From NCBI RefSeq assembly GCF_032854445.1, contig NC_088307.1:24937953-25001952 (forward strand): a stretch of DNA of 64,000 bases, given 5' to 3'. Below are positions 37,901 to 52,500 of the stretch, one piece after another. A model generated the notes under the pieces. The model saw nothing but the letters and a program-made list of their open reading frames with translations, had not been told where the DNA came from and made no database searches. Every line of letters starts with the position of its first letter. Within the stretch, counting starts at the first letter, position 1. The translations under genes were made by a program, and so were the position numbers. The DNA comes from Liolophura sinensis. Taxonomy: Eukaryota; Mollusca; Polyplacophora; Chitonida; Chitonidae.

Positions 37901-40900
37901 TAACACTCAGAATAATGTTTGAATGAACACCTTGCAAACATGCAAAATGGTTGAAGAATTGCAACAGTACATGTGATTTACATGATGCAACATGTGATCC
38001 ACTGGCATTATTATAAATCTTAGTGTAATTAGAATAACGTAATCTGCGTCTTAAAGAGATGACTATGCTCATGGAATTGAGTCTGCCAGCAACCTGCAGA
38101 TGGGGGTGGGTTTCTCCGAGCCCAGTTTCCTCCCACCATAATGCTGGCCGCTGTATAAGTGAAATATTCTTGAGTGAAGCGTAAAATACCAATCAAATAA
38201 ATAAATCAAGGAATTGAACGCTTTCTCGATGTTAACTGTATTGGAGAATTATAATTGCAATTTTCACACACTATAAAAGATAAACTGCATTTCACCCTTG
38301 GGAATGAGACTACAGGACCAACCTGAGATAGCGGCTTTGAAATGTAAGAACCCCCAGTCTGTATTTATCAAGTAACTTAAGACTTTAAAGTCAAATATTG
38401 CAAGTGCTTAAAAGGCCGAACTCATAACAGGAAAAAACACATGTTGTGACTGGCACATTGTTGTAAAGAATCAGTGTGCAGATTTTAAACTTCCTGCAGC
38501 AAAACATTTTAACTGTACCTGAGTTTGAAATTTTGACTTATGTCTTAAGACATTTGATAAATACGGACCCAGTTCTGTATTTTGATGCTCTTTTGGGCCA
38601 TATGTCATCATTTTGTAATAGATACATGTACACCTGATGTCTTTTCCCATTCACCTGGTTATCTATGGGTCCAGTTTTTATTTTAATGTTAGTTAGCTTC
38701 ATGAGGAATTCAGTTGAAAATGCGTTACAAATACTAAGGGCTTTGTATTCCAATCTGATGTTAGAATTCTTCTTTTCTTACAAACATCATCTAACAAATA
38801 GCAGTAAAAAGCAAATAGTGCAGCTAACATCCACATGAAAAATGGTTGGCATCTGCGTGTAATGATATAGCAGAAATCGTAAGAGCAATAGTCCTATTGA
38901 CGGACAAGAGTCACTTTTTGCTGTCACATGTTTGAACTAGTTGTCATTTAACAAGTGCTATCCACATGGAACTCATTCTGCCTAAATTATTATTATTTTT
39001 TTTATATATATGCCAAAAATATCCTGATATTAATAAAGTGCGTAGTTGCACAGAAATTGCGTGCACATGTATTCATTGTATTGGTAAACGCCACTCCAGA
39101 GGATTTAGTCCTGAAAAAGGGGAATGCGGTGTAACTGCGCAGAACAAAACGTGACTTCGGAGTGCCTTTGTGAAATTATTGTAAATATATATGATGATAC
39201 ATGTAATTTTATAACCTGGTGGATTTATGTCTGATAATTATGTTTCACAAACAAACCTCATAAAACCAGAAGTCTCAAAATCCAGAAAAATGAGTAACTG
39301 TAATGTATAGTATTTAGGCTGGAAAGTATTCAGTAGCAATTCACCTGACATACATATCGCCCAGGCATATCGTCCTACCATAATGCTGGCCATGGTCATA
39401 TTTAAAAAAAAACACCATGAAATAAATAAATCAGTAAATCTGACATGCGTGTAGATATACATGTCCTTCAATTTGGTTCTCTCTTTGTCAACAGATGGCT
39501 CAGTATGTTTTCTTAGACAATACATTTCAGCTTTCAAACAGTGGAACATTAATTTTATTAAAATAAACAAGCTTCTGTGTTCTTTTTTTTTTGTCTTGTT
39601 TCGTTTTTTTGTCTATTGTAAAGTGAAGAAGTTGTTTGTACAGACACTCCACGTGAAAAAGATCAGTAGCTATTCGATACAGGTTCATCCTCTGTCCAAG
39701 GCCCTAGCCTAGTCTGATCCAGGGGCCTTCCACCCCATAAACATAAAGTAGTACTTTGTGCAAGGTGAAAACTGCAGCATATGCTATTGCTGTTCTGTTT
39801 TTTTTTTTGTGAGAGTGTGTTTTTTTTAATGATGATGCTGTACGCATGACAGAATTTCTACGCTCCACAGCAAAATATCTCGTGGGCCACCATTAAAAAG
39901 ATGTTCGTTGTGAGCAGACCCGTCCAACCCGTACTCCCAAAAGGGGGTCTTTCCCTTTTGTTTTTATTGGCCTATTAATTGAAATCCATATCTTCTCTTT
40001 TATAACCAGAATTAAAAGCAGTTTATCAAAGAATAGGGCTAGCTTTTCGAACAAGGCTCACATACTTTTATTCAGTAATGTTGATAAGTTTTTATTGAAG
40101 TGAGTCCCCGAGATCCTGAGACCCAGAGGTGGCTAAATGAGTGGGTCCCATCGGAAATGAATGGATCCGGAAAAATTTTTTTTTTCTTTGGAGTTAAACT
40201 TATGTTTGATTTAATAATTTTAATAATTATTTGGCTTTTAGATGACTGAAACTATGAAAACCAGATCTCTTCTGCACCAGATAGATGCCCAACGATGGCA
40301 ATATGTAGAAAAAAATCTTGTTTCTGTTGATTACTATGATTTCATTGTGGATTTGGTGTTCTTAATAATAACGTTACTGTGCTCACCATATGTGGGGGTA
40401 GATTGGTGCATCCGTAGTGAATCTACTGCGTCCTGTCCACTTTGTTTGGGGCGGAGATGCAGGACGCATACCTATCAGCAGCATTGCTAATTCTTCCATC
40501 GTTTCCACCATCCAATATTTCAAAACATTCTGAGAGAACTATGGTAGGTATGGAAGTAATTTGCATATTTACATGTAATTACAGAAACAAATCGTTTGTC
40601 GTTTTCATAATAATTGTATTCATAAATTACACAAAAAATTGCTTTATAGCTTGAAAAAGTTGAGTTGAGTGAGTACTTGGGTGAAAAGGTTGAAGATTTA
40701 CAGATACAGATGACAAAACTTCATTCAGGAGCAATTGCCACTTTAAATGTGAAAGAAATCTCCAGAGATCTCCAGCAGTTACTGGAAGCAGTCTTGCTAT
40801 TTTGTCCTTCATTTTCCCTTATAATCAAGCCAAAAGGAGGTATTTTTATAGGCCAACAAAATCATAAAATAGTGCTTTTGGTGCAGAAGTTTGTATTCTT

Positions 40901-43900
40901 CCTGGCGGGATATCACCCTTTCTGTGAAACCAATCTTAAAATACTTACTTTCTCAAATATAATTGGAGCTCTAAGAACTTGACAAAATGAGTAAATTTAC
41001 CAGGGACTAAACTGAAGGTCAAATACAATATTTAACAACTGATGTAGTAGCTACCCCTTATACTGACTTGTGACTAACTGAATATAGGTCTGACGAAAAA
41101 AAAAATGTTTCTTACCCTCAGCCTGTCCCATGCTCTGCATTCAGTTAGAGAGTAAAACTGTAGAACCAATCAGATTTCTTGCTTTAGTGCACAGATATTA
41201 GAAAGACTCAATGTCACTTCACATGAATCAGTCTCAAATGATTTTCTCACAGAAAAGTATACATGCCGGCATGTACATGTCTGTGCATGGATCAGTGCAG
41301 CTGCCCATCATGCTTTATGATGCATTAGATAATCAAATGGCCGTGTAATATCTTATCGCAAGTGCATTGATTGTACTTATTAAACACAATAAAGGACAAG
41401 TGCTAGTTTAGGCTTGTTACATGGCCCTGCCAGCTTAATGACAGCATGACTTGCTGTTATAATTTAACTTGTAATAGATGTGCCCGTGAACTCCCTCAAA
41501 TGACAGTGTGTGAGATAAGAAGTGATAACTACTCTGTTGGAGATGGAGTGGAGGGGACAGGCAAAAGGCCAATATATCCATCCCCTGTCTTCTGTTGGTG
41601 CATGTATATCATAGCTCTGTACCTATTGCACTGTCCTTAGTTTGTAGTATACATGTACATATAGGTAAATGTAAGTACATGCATATGAACAAGTAATACA
41701 AATACTAGTCTGTTTTACGAACTGCAATACATGGTGCATGTCATCATCGCTCTCATTGTTTCTGGGGCCGTGGTGACAGTAATTGATCTACCACTCTTGT
41801 GTAGCCGTTTTGGCTGTCTACATTCGTGTAAGACCACTTCTTTCCATCAATGTGGTGTGCAGATCTGTACATACGTGTAATATTTGGCAAAGGTTATCAG
41901 GAATTTGCCAAAGGTCAGGGGTTTACACCCCCTGGTAGTTTTAATTTCTCCGTCCATGGTACATATAGGTGTATACTAAAGTGAAAAATTCTTGTGTGGC
42001 CAAAAAAAAAAAACAGTCTATAAATAAATAAAAACATCTAGCTAAAAGTAGGTGAATAAAGCCTGCTATACAGAGTCTAGTTAAGGCTCACATTTAATCT
42101 TGGTGTTGAAAGAAAACATTAATTATTAGTCAAATGTTTTGTGGGGAAAAAAGTATTTTGTATTTATTTACGAATACACGTGACAATGGGACCTGCATGT
42201 ACACCTACATTTATTTGTGTATACATGTAGGTGCAGGTTTAAAACACCTGAAAGCATGGAGCCTGGCTTTTAACAGCAAGCAAATAACCAAAACACCTAA
42301 AATCATTAATTTTTGTACAAAAATGAGTTCAGCTAATTTTTGTTATTGTATTGTATTGTATTGCACAACAAGACAAGGGGAGCAGTGTGGAGATGTGTGA
42401 ATTAGCTGTCATTGTGAGCTGAAAGTAAGGAGTGGCTAGCTTCACATGACATAATAAATGTATTAAAACGTGCATATATTGCGTTGTGGCTGTTTATGGG
42501 AGCTGGGCAGGCTCAGACCAGTCGTGGTGCCAGTGGGGTTTGACTAAAGCAGAGTTGTCTGCCCCTGTCCAGTGTGTCGGTCACATTACATTGCCATGTG
42601 CATCAGGCAGTGTGCTAAGCAGGTGCAGACTTATGAGGCTCATACCTAGGCGACTCTCCCATGTAGAAGCACGGATGTGGTCAGCGATTAGCCTCTTGCT
42701 ACTTTACGTAATCCAGTTAGCGCTTTCACGGTTGGTTAGATTGTGAGGAATATAATATTTCCTCTTTTGGTGCTGATCATATAGAAGAAAAAAGAAGAAC
42801 CCTGCTGTTTTTGGCACAAGTGCAGTGTAAGCAGTGAAGTGGAAACGCCAGAGTTATGGATGTGGGATAATGGACGCAGTGGTCAGTACCTACATAAGTT
42901 AGTGTTCCTGTACCCTGGGCCACAGTCTGCAGTTTGCTGTGCATGTGTTTTGCTTCCAGGTATCGCATGCATTTTACTCGGATCTTGGAATTATAAGGTT
43001 CTAATCCATCTGTGCTGACAGCACATGCACTTTCCTGTAATACTTCGTCTTTTTTTTGCCTTTTCCATCAATCCTTCAGGCTGTGAAAGAAAAAGTTTCT
43101 ACAAGATCAACATTATTCAGTAATTTTTGTTACTGTTAGCTTTGTTGTTTTTGAGAGGTTTTTTGGCCGATTTGGTCTTTTGGTACAGAACTTTTCCAAG
43201 CTCATGTCATCAGTTCATGGACACCTTGAAGCTTTCCAATAGGCAAACCCCGATGCATATGCGTATGTAAAATCATATGCTGACTTTTTCTGTTTGTGAG
43301 CTTTATTTGCGCATTTTTAGCTGGAAGCAGTGTTGATTCCGTGATCATTCACACACACACAAGTGGATATATACGCATCAGCAGTCTCTCAAGTCTCGTG
43401 CCAAGTCACCATGTTGCTTACCTCAGACAACAGTGTATGGGAGGGTCCAGCTAGGACCAGTACCCATCATGACCATCAAGAGACCTTAAGTATGACATCT
43501 TTAGACTTCATGCAGGATTTGGTACATCCTATGTGCTCTGCGGCCAACCAGTGTCCAGTGTCGGTCAGTCAGTGTCCAGAGTCAGACAGCCGATGTTTGA
43601 TGACGGTCAGCCAGTGTCCAGTGTCGGTCAGTCAGTGTCATTCTGTGACGCAAGACAATCCGTGTGTGACACACACGGGCTACTGGTCTGAGGGAGGGGA
43701 TAGCTTAGGTGAGTTTGAACGAGAAGTTTGAGTTATTTCATGTTGTGAATTGAAATGCAGCTTTTAGATGCATGGGGCTGTAAATAGACAACCAGAAAAT
43801 ATACACAGGTAAACAGATATATAGCTCTGTAGATTTTATACAATTTTATACAGTTTCATGGCATAAAATCAAATATTCTTAAATTTGTTTTCTCTTTATA

Positions 43901-46900
43901 CAGGTGAACAAATGCAAAATTTGCATAGTCTTTTCCTATGCTCTAATCTCACTTTTACCCTCTGTGCTTACAAGTATTTCATCAGAATACGCAGCATTTG
44001 GCGCAATTATTATTTTGGTGGTTTTTAATACCAAAGTCCAATTTCACAATTATATTACTTATTTCTAAGGTGGAATGTTTTATTTTGCCATAGTTTCCAT
44101 GGATTTTTGTGAGTTTGTGTAGTGTACGTTGCATGATTTTAACCAACTTAAGCTTGATCGCTTACGTTTCTAAATTGATAATCTCAGTCACACACAATCA
44201 TGTATCATTGTGACGGCTTCATTTAACAAATACACCTGTCTATTACATGTACCAGTGAATGTTGCATTTAATAAGATTACTTAAGATCATTTAGATCGAA
44301 CAATACTAATTATACTCTATTACATCAACTATTGTCTATGCATGTAATAAGGGATATTTAGATTCCTTTTTTTTTTTTTTTTTGGTCACATGGTTTATGT
44401 TTGGTGATTGGCTTACTGGTATATGACCAAGTAATCTGACTACACCAATGACACCAGCTTTTAGGCTCAATAAAGCTACCTGGCAGTAGAGATATTGACA
44501 GTATTTGGGTACCATGGAGACATTGACAGTATTTGGGTACCATGGAGACATTGACAGTATTTGGGTACCATGGAGATATTGACAGTATTTGGGTACCATG
44601 AGAACATTGATTAGGGTACCATGAAGACATTGATTTGGGTATCATGAAGACATTGATTTGGGTACCATGAAGACATTGATTTGAGTACCATGAAAACATT
44701 GATTTTGGTACCATAAAAACATTGATTTTGGTACCATGAAAACATTGATTTTGGTACCATGAAGACATTGAAATTGATACCATGAAGACATTGATTTGGG
44801 TACCATGAAGACAGTGATTTGGGTACCATGAAGACATTAATTTGGGTACCATGAAGACATTGATTAGGGTACCATGAAGACATCGATAGTGAGTACCTTG
44901 AAGACATTGATTTTGGTACCATAATGACATTGATTTGGGTACCATGAAGACATTGATTTTGGTACCATGAAGACATTGATTTGGGTACCATGAAGACATT
45001 GATTAGGGTATCATGAACACATTGATTTGGGTACCATGAAGACTTTAATTTGGGTACCATGAAGACATTGATTTGGGTACCATGAAGACATTGATTTGGG
45101 TACCATGTAGACATTGATTTTGGTACCATGAAGACATTGATTTGGGTACCATGTAGACATTGATTTTGGTACCATGAAGACATTGATTTGGGTACCATGA
45201 AGACATTGATTTGGGTACCATGAAGACATTGATTTTGGTACCATGAAGACATTGATTTGGGTACCATGTAGACATTGATTTGGGTACCATGAAGACATTG
45301 ATTTGGGTACCATGAAGACATTGATTTGGGTACCATGAAGACATTGATTTGGGTACCATGAAGACATCGATAGTGAGTACCTTGAAGACATTGATTTTGG
45401 TACCATAAAGAAATTGATAAAATCGGTTTGGGTATTAACATTTTGACTTCGCACACATGTTCATGGTGGCAGATGTTGAATTTCAGGAAATGATTTTGTA
45501 AGTCGTTGCACGCTGCTTAGACGTCACGTAGGATATCTTGGTACATGTACATGAGTATCACTTTCAGGTGAGTGCTGTATGCTGACATGCGAGGGGAATT
45601 TACAAGGGCTGTAATCATGTGGCCGTCAGTCACCTGTGGTATCGGCGGATTTATTGCGACGCGGTGCAACACTGGCTTTTAGCCCTCCTGACATTTGGAT
45701 GAAGTCTCCAACTACCATCCACGTCAGGGTTGTATTAGTAATCTTCTGCGGAGTTAGCAATTAGATAAATCTCAGTACCTTATTGTGTTAATTGGAAATT
45801 TTTGGAAAATTTAAACTGAAAGAAGTTTGAAAGTGACAGTGAAAGCTTTAAATATTGTATTTTAAACCAACAGACACATGTAATTAAGACAAGGACATAT
45901 CTGGAATAAAAAGTTGAAATGCTTTTTTTTTTTGAAAAGATGACAGATTATTTCACTATTTTCTGTTGTTATTTTTTAGTGCGTGTATTAAAATTAGTTA
46001 TTAATGGTACATGCACATGTATTAGACAAAGACAAAAAATTGTGATGTAATGTTTTAAAAGACAATTGACAACAATTTTGTAGACTGTGCTCACCGTTTC
46101 CTGCGTCATGCGAATAAAATTATTACCTATAAGCCAGCTGGATGACAAGTTATTTTGTGGATCGTCATTATTTATGGTGGGTTTATAGTGGAAGAGAGCC
46201 TCGGGCCGCTGAATTACTGCGATGAGTGAATGACCTAGTGACCTAGTTTTCAAGCTAATTTTAACTACACTGACATGTGACCATAACATCTTTGCCCGCT
46301 GTAACAGTGAGAAATTGTGTACAATGCTGTAGGCTCTAATGGCTATTTGATGTTCACATATTGTACAAGTAGCTATATGTTGTGTTCCGCATGCAAATGT
46401 GCCAAGTGTTGTACTACATATACCTATATGCAAATATCATTTGTGTCCATATTATGCTCCGATAGTTGTATACTTTTGTACTTCTTAGTACTCAACTAAT
46501 CCTGGAACCATTTCTGGTCCCATGTGGATTTGTATGTGAATTGCACACCTGTAAGACATGTTTGAATTAAGCACTGTTAAAGTTGATCACATAATCTAAA
46601 GCTTCATTGCAAACATGTATATGCATAAAGCTGTGAAATTAACCAATCCTGTTATTGCAGTTTCCTCGCACACCATTTATTGTCTGATGTGTATACATGT
46701 AAACTATTATGCTCTGTTATTGTCTTTAATCATATACCCTTTGCTAGTAATCTCAGGCAGTTAGGCTTTCACCAAACCATGCTGTGATATTAATTAATGC
46801 TAGAAAACCTTAATAGAAGTGACAACGACACATGTCTCTGCCTGTTTCCAGTAAGCAAGTGTCAGTGTTCACAGATTGAAACTGAAAAATCTGCCATTTA

Positions 46901-49550
46901 GATGTTAGAATTGTACATGTATGTTGTTAGTTTTTTTTTTGTGCAATCTTGTAAATAAGAAGCCTAACAAGGACATTGTCAGGAATTAAATCCAATCTTG
47001 CCAGGTACGCAGTATAAAGTGCTGCCTAGTTAACTTCACAGGTATGGTATTTTTACGACCTGTTTTTACATAAATCTAGGTAATTATCTGTAGTGATAGC
47101 AGGTAATTATTTTTACTGAAGAGATAAACAAGTGGCACGTGAGAATAATGTGGCGGTTCAAGCTCACGCTCACCGGTTAAGAACTAGATGTGTGCGCAAA
47201 AGTTGAAAATAGTGCATCCGAAAGCTGCGCTCACCCAGCCATTTGTTTGTATGTATACACCTACCTGGATGTAATAACTTCTAATGAAGGAATCTCAAAA
47301 AAGTGTTCAGCAAAAGCTACATTGAACATAAATATACACTGTACCTCTAGTTGTATTGGAGTGGAACCAAAAATTGTTTAGTGAAAGTTGCGCTGAGTAT
47401 ATATACTTGTGAAAGCTGAAAGTTATGCATTTAAAGCTGTTCTGAGTGCAGGAAAAAGCTGATCAGAAGTCAGAAGAAAAACGAAAAAAAAAAAAAAGAA
47501 AAGAAAAGCAGGAAAAGGAAAACCAATTGATACAAAGTGGATGGCTATTGCCGTCAACAAACATTTTACATGTATAGGTACCGGTGTCCATAATGCTGTC
47601 AGTGATAGAATACATTCATGTGTACATGTACACATGGTCTAAGGTGCTAAATCCCAGGGCTAAAGCTCACAAATCCAGGAGCAGTGCTGTGGTCAGATGT
47701 CCAAACGAATGCCGTGGGTTCGGCTGAGGGTTGAAGACAAAAGGTTAGCGAGGGTCAGGACTGCGAAGGGGCAGTGGTCTTCTTAAGGATCTGTTCTGAG
47801 TTTATTTTTCCACAAACATGACTGCCATCTTCAGTTAAAGCGAACAAATATTATTAGGTTAGGAGTAAAACGCTGAATGATTAAGGAAATTAATTATTGT
47901 ACATGTATTTAGGTGCATTTACCCATGTACTAGTAGTAACATTTTGCATATGAGTAAAATACAAAAAAATAACACTGATAAGCTGAGAGTTGTAGACCAG
48001 AATAAACAAGTGAAGTCCTCCCATCCCCCCTCCCTGCTCCTCATTAGACACACTGACTAGGTCTTTATTTTATGGTGTGAACTGTGTGTCATTATTCTAC
48101 ATAGAGTTTTAGCATTCTGTTCCCTGGTAGATATATACATTAATAGTCTGGCCTGTTCTTTCTGCATGTTTACATTCCTGTATGATGTCTCCAGGGCTGC
48201 CATGTTGATGTCTGCATGTCATGTAAGTCTGCCACCATTTTGTGTTTTGATTTTTAGCATGGAGCTCCCTGCAGTGGGCTGGCCCAAACGATGGCTCTAT
48301 ATGTAAAAGTGGAATTGTTTTGGCTTTTTTTAAAATCTAGACACAACCCTTTTCTGATTTGTTAGGCGAAAATGAGGAGTTGCTTATAAATGTAGGTGTA
48401 GACTGTTGTATGGGTTAAGCCAAGCTTGGAAATCAGGTACATGTATCTTAGATTCTCCAACTTATATATTAATTTCATGAGAATAGTCTCAACCGCCCAC
48501 AGGTTGCTGTCAGTCCTTCCTGCGTTTGACAGGAGAAGAAGCCAGTATGAGCTGGATTTGAACTCACAGTGACCCCATTAAGGGCATTTACATGTACATA
48601 TACTGTACTGCATATACAGGTAGATACCAACTGACTGTATTGTGCAGAAACAAGGAAGCTGCACGTAGGATAGGTTTTCACATCCTAGCTGTGTGAGCGC
48701 CTAGTTTGTGCAGGATTTTGCAGATACATATGTGAACATGTACAGGTAAAGATTAATGATTCTTGGACTGGTGGGATATAAATAGGTGACATGTCATCAT
48801 CATTGGACAACTGGGTATTAGACATGAAGAATTATCTGTTAAGACGTATTGATGTGCTTCAGCTGGGAAGAAACTTTAATATGAAAGACGTGTGGCGGTT
48901 ATATGACACATTGAATCTTAGATTTAGTCGAATGTTCACAGCGGGGTGTCTTTTTTTCTAATTTTTCCCCTATTTACCCTTATCTTTCCTCTGATGATTT
49001 TGTCAGCATAGGCTGTTTCGAAGACAACGAAGATATCCCTACAGCTACAAATACATTCTGCATGCATGCTTTAAACATGTGCGTTGTATTCCGTAGTTTT
49101 TATAGTGTAATTCAAGCTTCAGTGGTCTTATTTGAGTGAATTTTAGAAACCTACAGGGTTCATTCATTTCAGCATTGAAACTGTTTTATCAGTAATCTTA
49201 TATATGATATCTGTAGGTTTTAAGCTGGATTTTGTGATGTAATATAGCAGAACATATTGTTTTTCTGCCTTTACAAAATTGTCTCTCAAAGCTCAATAAG
49301 ATACGCAATATTTCAGTGTTGATTACGGCATACTAAAATGTTGAATATTGAGGACAAAATGATTTCATTCTTTGGATTAAAACTACAAATGCTTTTAACT
49401 TTTACACAAATATCTTTGCTGTAGGAGAAAATGCTGAGACTAAGATCAGTGTGACATAAAGCCCCCACCCCATAGTGCTGACCAATGGGGTTTATAGGTC
49501 TATATGTGAATATAAGCCAAATACTGGCTTGCCACAGATAAAACAAGGAT

Positions 49551-49581
<31 letters not shown>

Positions 49582-52500
49582 GGGGGGAGGTGATTCTGCC
49601 CAGGACTGTCATATCCCAGCTAACTATGTGACCTGTTGACAGTCCACTGACTGCTTCCTCTTGTTTTGGTCTTGCTAGGCTGCTGGTGGTACTCAGTGTA
49701 TATCAGCACATGGTCTGGCACATGCCTCTAGAGCCTGATTAGCCTGATGCGTTGGTAGCTCTGGAAACTCACGTGTACCGGGTCGTGCTTGACTAGGATC
49801 AGTGTGCTTGCCGAGCTCACTGATTTGCTCAGTGGGCGCTGCCCCACCCCCCTCCCCTTCCCTCCCAGTGATCTACAAGTCCAGGTGTATGCTAATACTC
49901 ATTAACTGTTAACTGTCCATATTTACCTGAAGGAGATATTACAGTTGCCTAGCAACACTTCTTCTTAAAATCAGTTAATTCTTGAGAGAATTTATGTTGA
50001 ACGCAATCTGTGTTATGTGTGCATGTATGTACATGTACATTGTATGTGTTTGCAGTAGTGACCATTTAATATCCAGGGTTCACACGTTGTTGGATATTTT
50101 TGTGTGTGTGTTTTATGGTCCACATATGACGGACTGGCCCAAGCTGTTGGGTCATCATTCTGATAGATTCAAGGACTCTATGAAATCTGCACACAGCCAA
50201 CATTTAAATGTTCTTGAATATTAAAATTGTTATCATGAAACTGGGACATTGTAGTACTTTATACGTGTATGTTTAATTACAGTGGTATGTTAAATGAGAA
50301 ATTTAATCACAATACATGTACCTCTGTATGAGTGTTGAAATCATCGTCTAATAGCATTTCATAATAGTAATAAAAATAATAACATTTCATTTTAATAATA
50401 ACAATAATAACATTACTTTATTTTCTATGGGATATCAATTAGTTACAAAACCAATTATATACTGATGTAATTCGGCCAACCACATCAAACCAACATATAT
50501 ATATATATGTATATTAGATTAGATTACATTAGATTTTCTTGGTAAATTAAAAGTTCATTTAATTATTTACTGATTTTTTTAGTACATTTGTAAAGATCAA
50601 TATAAGCAGATATGGTTGTGACCTTTCGATATTTGAGCTGCGTAAAACCAGTCTATTTAATATACCCATAATACAATGTGGCATGTTTCTTGCAAGTCAG
50701 CTATAGGCTAAGTTTTCCACGCATCTTTATACTAGACGAATCACCTGGCTCTTGGTAGGGTGTACTCATCTTGATATAATCCATGACGTCACCAAATGCT
50801 TATTGGAATTATTTATTTCACCACACATGGATACGTGCGTGAAAGCAATATGTAATGGTCAGCAGTGATACCCGGGGCAGGGTCCTTGAACATGCTGAGT
50901 ATATCATAAACTTTCTGAACTGTGGAGTGTGCTCAAACTGAAAAAAAAAAAAAAATGAAGAAGCAGAAAAAGAAAAAAGCAGTTATGAAACCTTACTATG
51001 TTATCCACAGCATTTTTGAATTTCCTAATGCACCAATTAAAACTTCCCACAGTCATGTGGAGGGTCAAATGCTCATTTCCTTGTGCTCCGGTACAACGCT
51101 GTTCTCTGTATGGTCTCAATTCACATGTATTGAGGTGCATTTCGGAGTTAGGTAATGGATTTACTACTCTGACTTTTTCTCTTAGTTTTAATAAAAAGGT
51201 ATTGTGACCCATGCTGCTATACTAAACATCTGTTATTACAAGTTTGTGTACACTTATTGTAGCCTTGGCATAATTTTGTTTGGTTTTTTTTTTTTTGTTT
51301 TGTTTTGTTTTGTTCTTTTGTTCAGTCACTATGATCTTGATCGCTAGATCAGTGGCTTTCTACATGTTTGCTTGTTTCAAGATTTATGGACATCTGTGTA
51401 CATGTAATGTGACATCTGACATTGGTGAGCAGTATTAAAAAAAGAACAATGAACCAAATGTTCTTAAAATTCCATTTCCTAACTACAGTACCTCCATTGT
51501 ACGAGACCGACCCGATAGCACAGTTGGTAGAGCGTCCGCTTCCGGAGCGGCAGATCCAGGGTCAATCCTGGGTCGAGTCACACGTAAGATGTTGTTGAAA
51601 GAGGTTGAAGTTGTAACTTCCATGCATTCAGCATGAAGGGGATAGTGCAACGACTGGTTGACCCGTATCAGTATAATGGCTATGGGGGGACGGCTTACTT
51701 GCCTTCGGTAAGGCGTCTCAGTGAAGCAGCACCAGATAAAAGATCGGTGGAAATCCGTCTCGCAATAAAGAGGCACATTACATGCACTCTAAGGATTCCT
51801 TCGTCGTTGTATGACTAAAAAATTGTTAAGTATGACGTTAAACCCCAAGCACTCACTCCCTCACTCACTCACTCACTCACTCCATTTTACGATTAAACGT
51901 GAGAATTTCACATCATTAATCTGTTTACTTTTATATGCATTAAAGTCTTCACTTAGGGCAGCAGCTTTGTAGTACTTGATTTGGGCTAGATTATGGTGGA
52001 TAGATGCAAAGAGGATCCACAACAATCCATTTAGATCCTAGGGAAAAAAAATTAGGAAAATGGAGCGCTACAGTATGCAGAATACTGTGTACGCGGAGTT
52101 GTAAACAACCTGAGAGAAGGCAGTGATGCATTTAATATGGCAGAGTATTTTAAGATGTATTTTTGCATCTTCTGCCCCAGCATCACAGTCTAGTGGTTAT
52201 AAAATGTGCTTGCCTTTCAATCACTAGAGACCGGCCCCAATTGGACAGTTGGTAGAGCGTCCGCTTCGGGAGCTTTAGATCCAGGGTCAGTCCTGGGTCG
52301 AGTCCTTAACAGAGGAAGTTGTAACTTCCTCGCTTGGCGTTAAGCATGAAGGGAATAGTGCAGTGACAGGTTGACCCGTTTCAGTATAATGGCTCGGGCG
52401 GGGCAGCTTACTTGCCTTTGGTAAGGCGTCTCATTGAAGCAGCACTAGATAAAAGAGCGGTGGAAATCTATCCCGCAATAAGGAGGCACATTACATGAAG

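Noticed and set aside
44336-45456. Long minus-strand frames (up to 281 codons) with [13 protein letters not shown] repeats
   Set aside because: They are translations of the 23-bp minisatellite. Several overlapping frames show the same words, as expected for a repeat and not for a gene.
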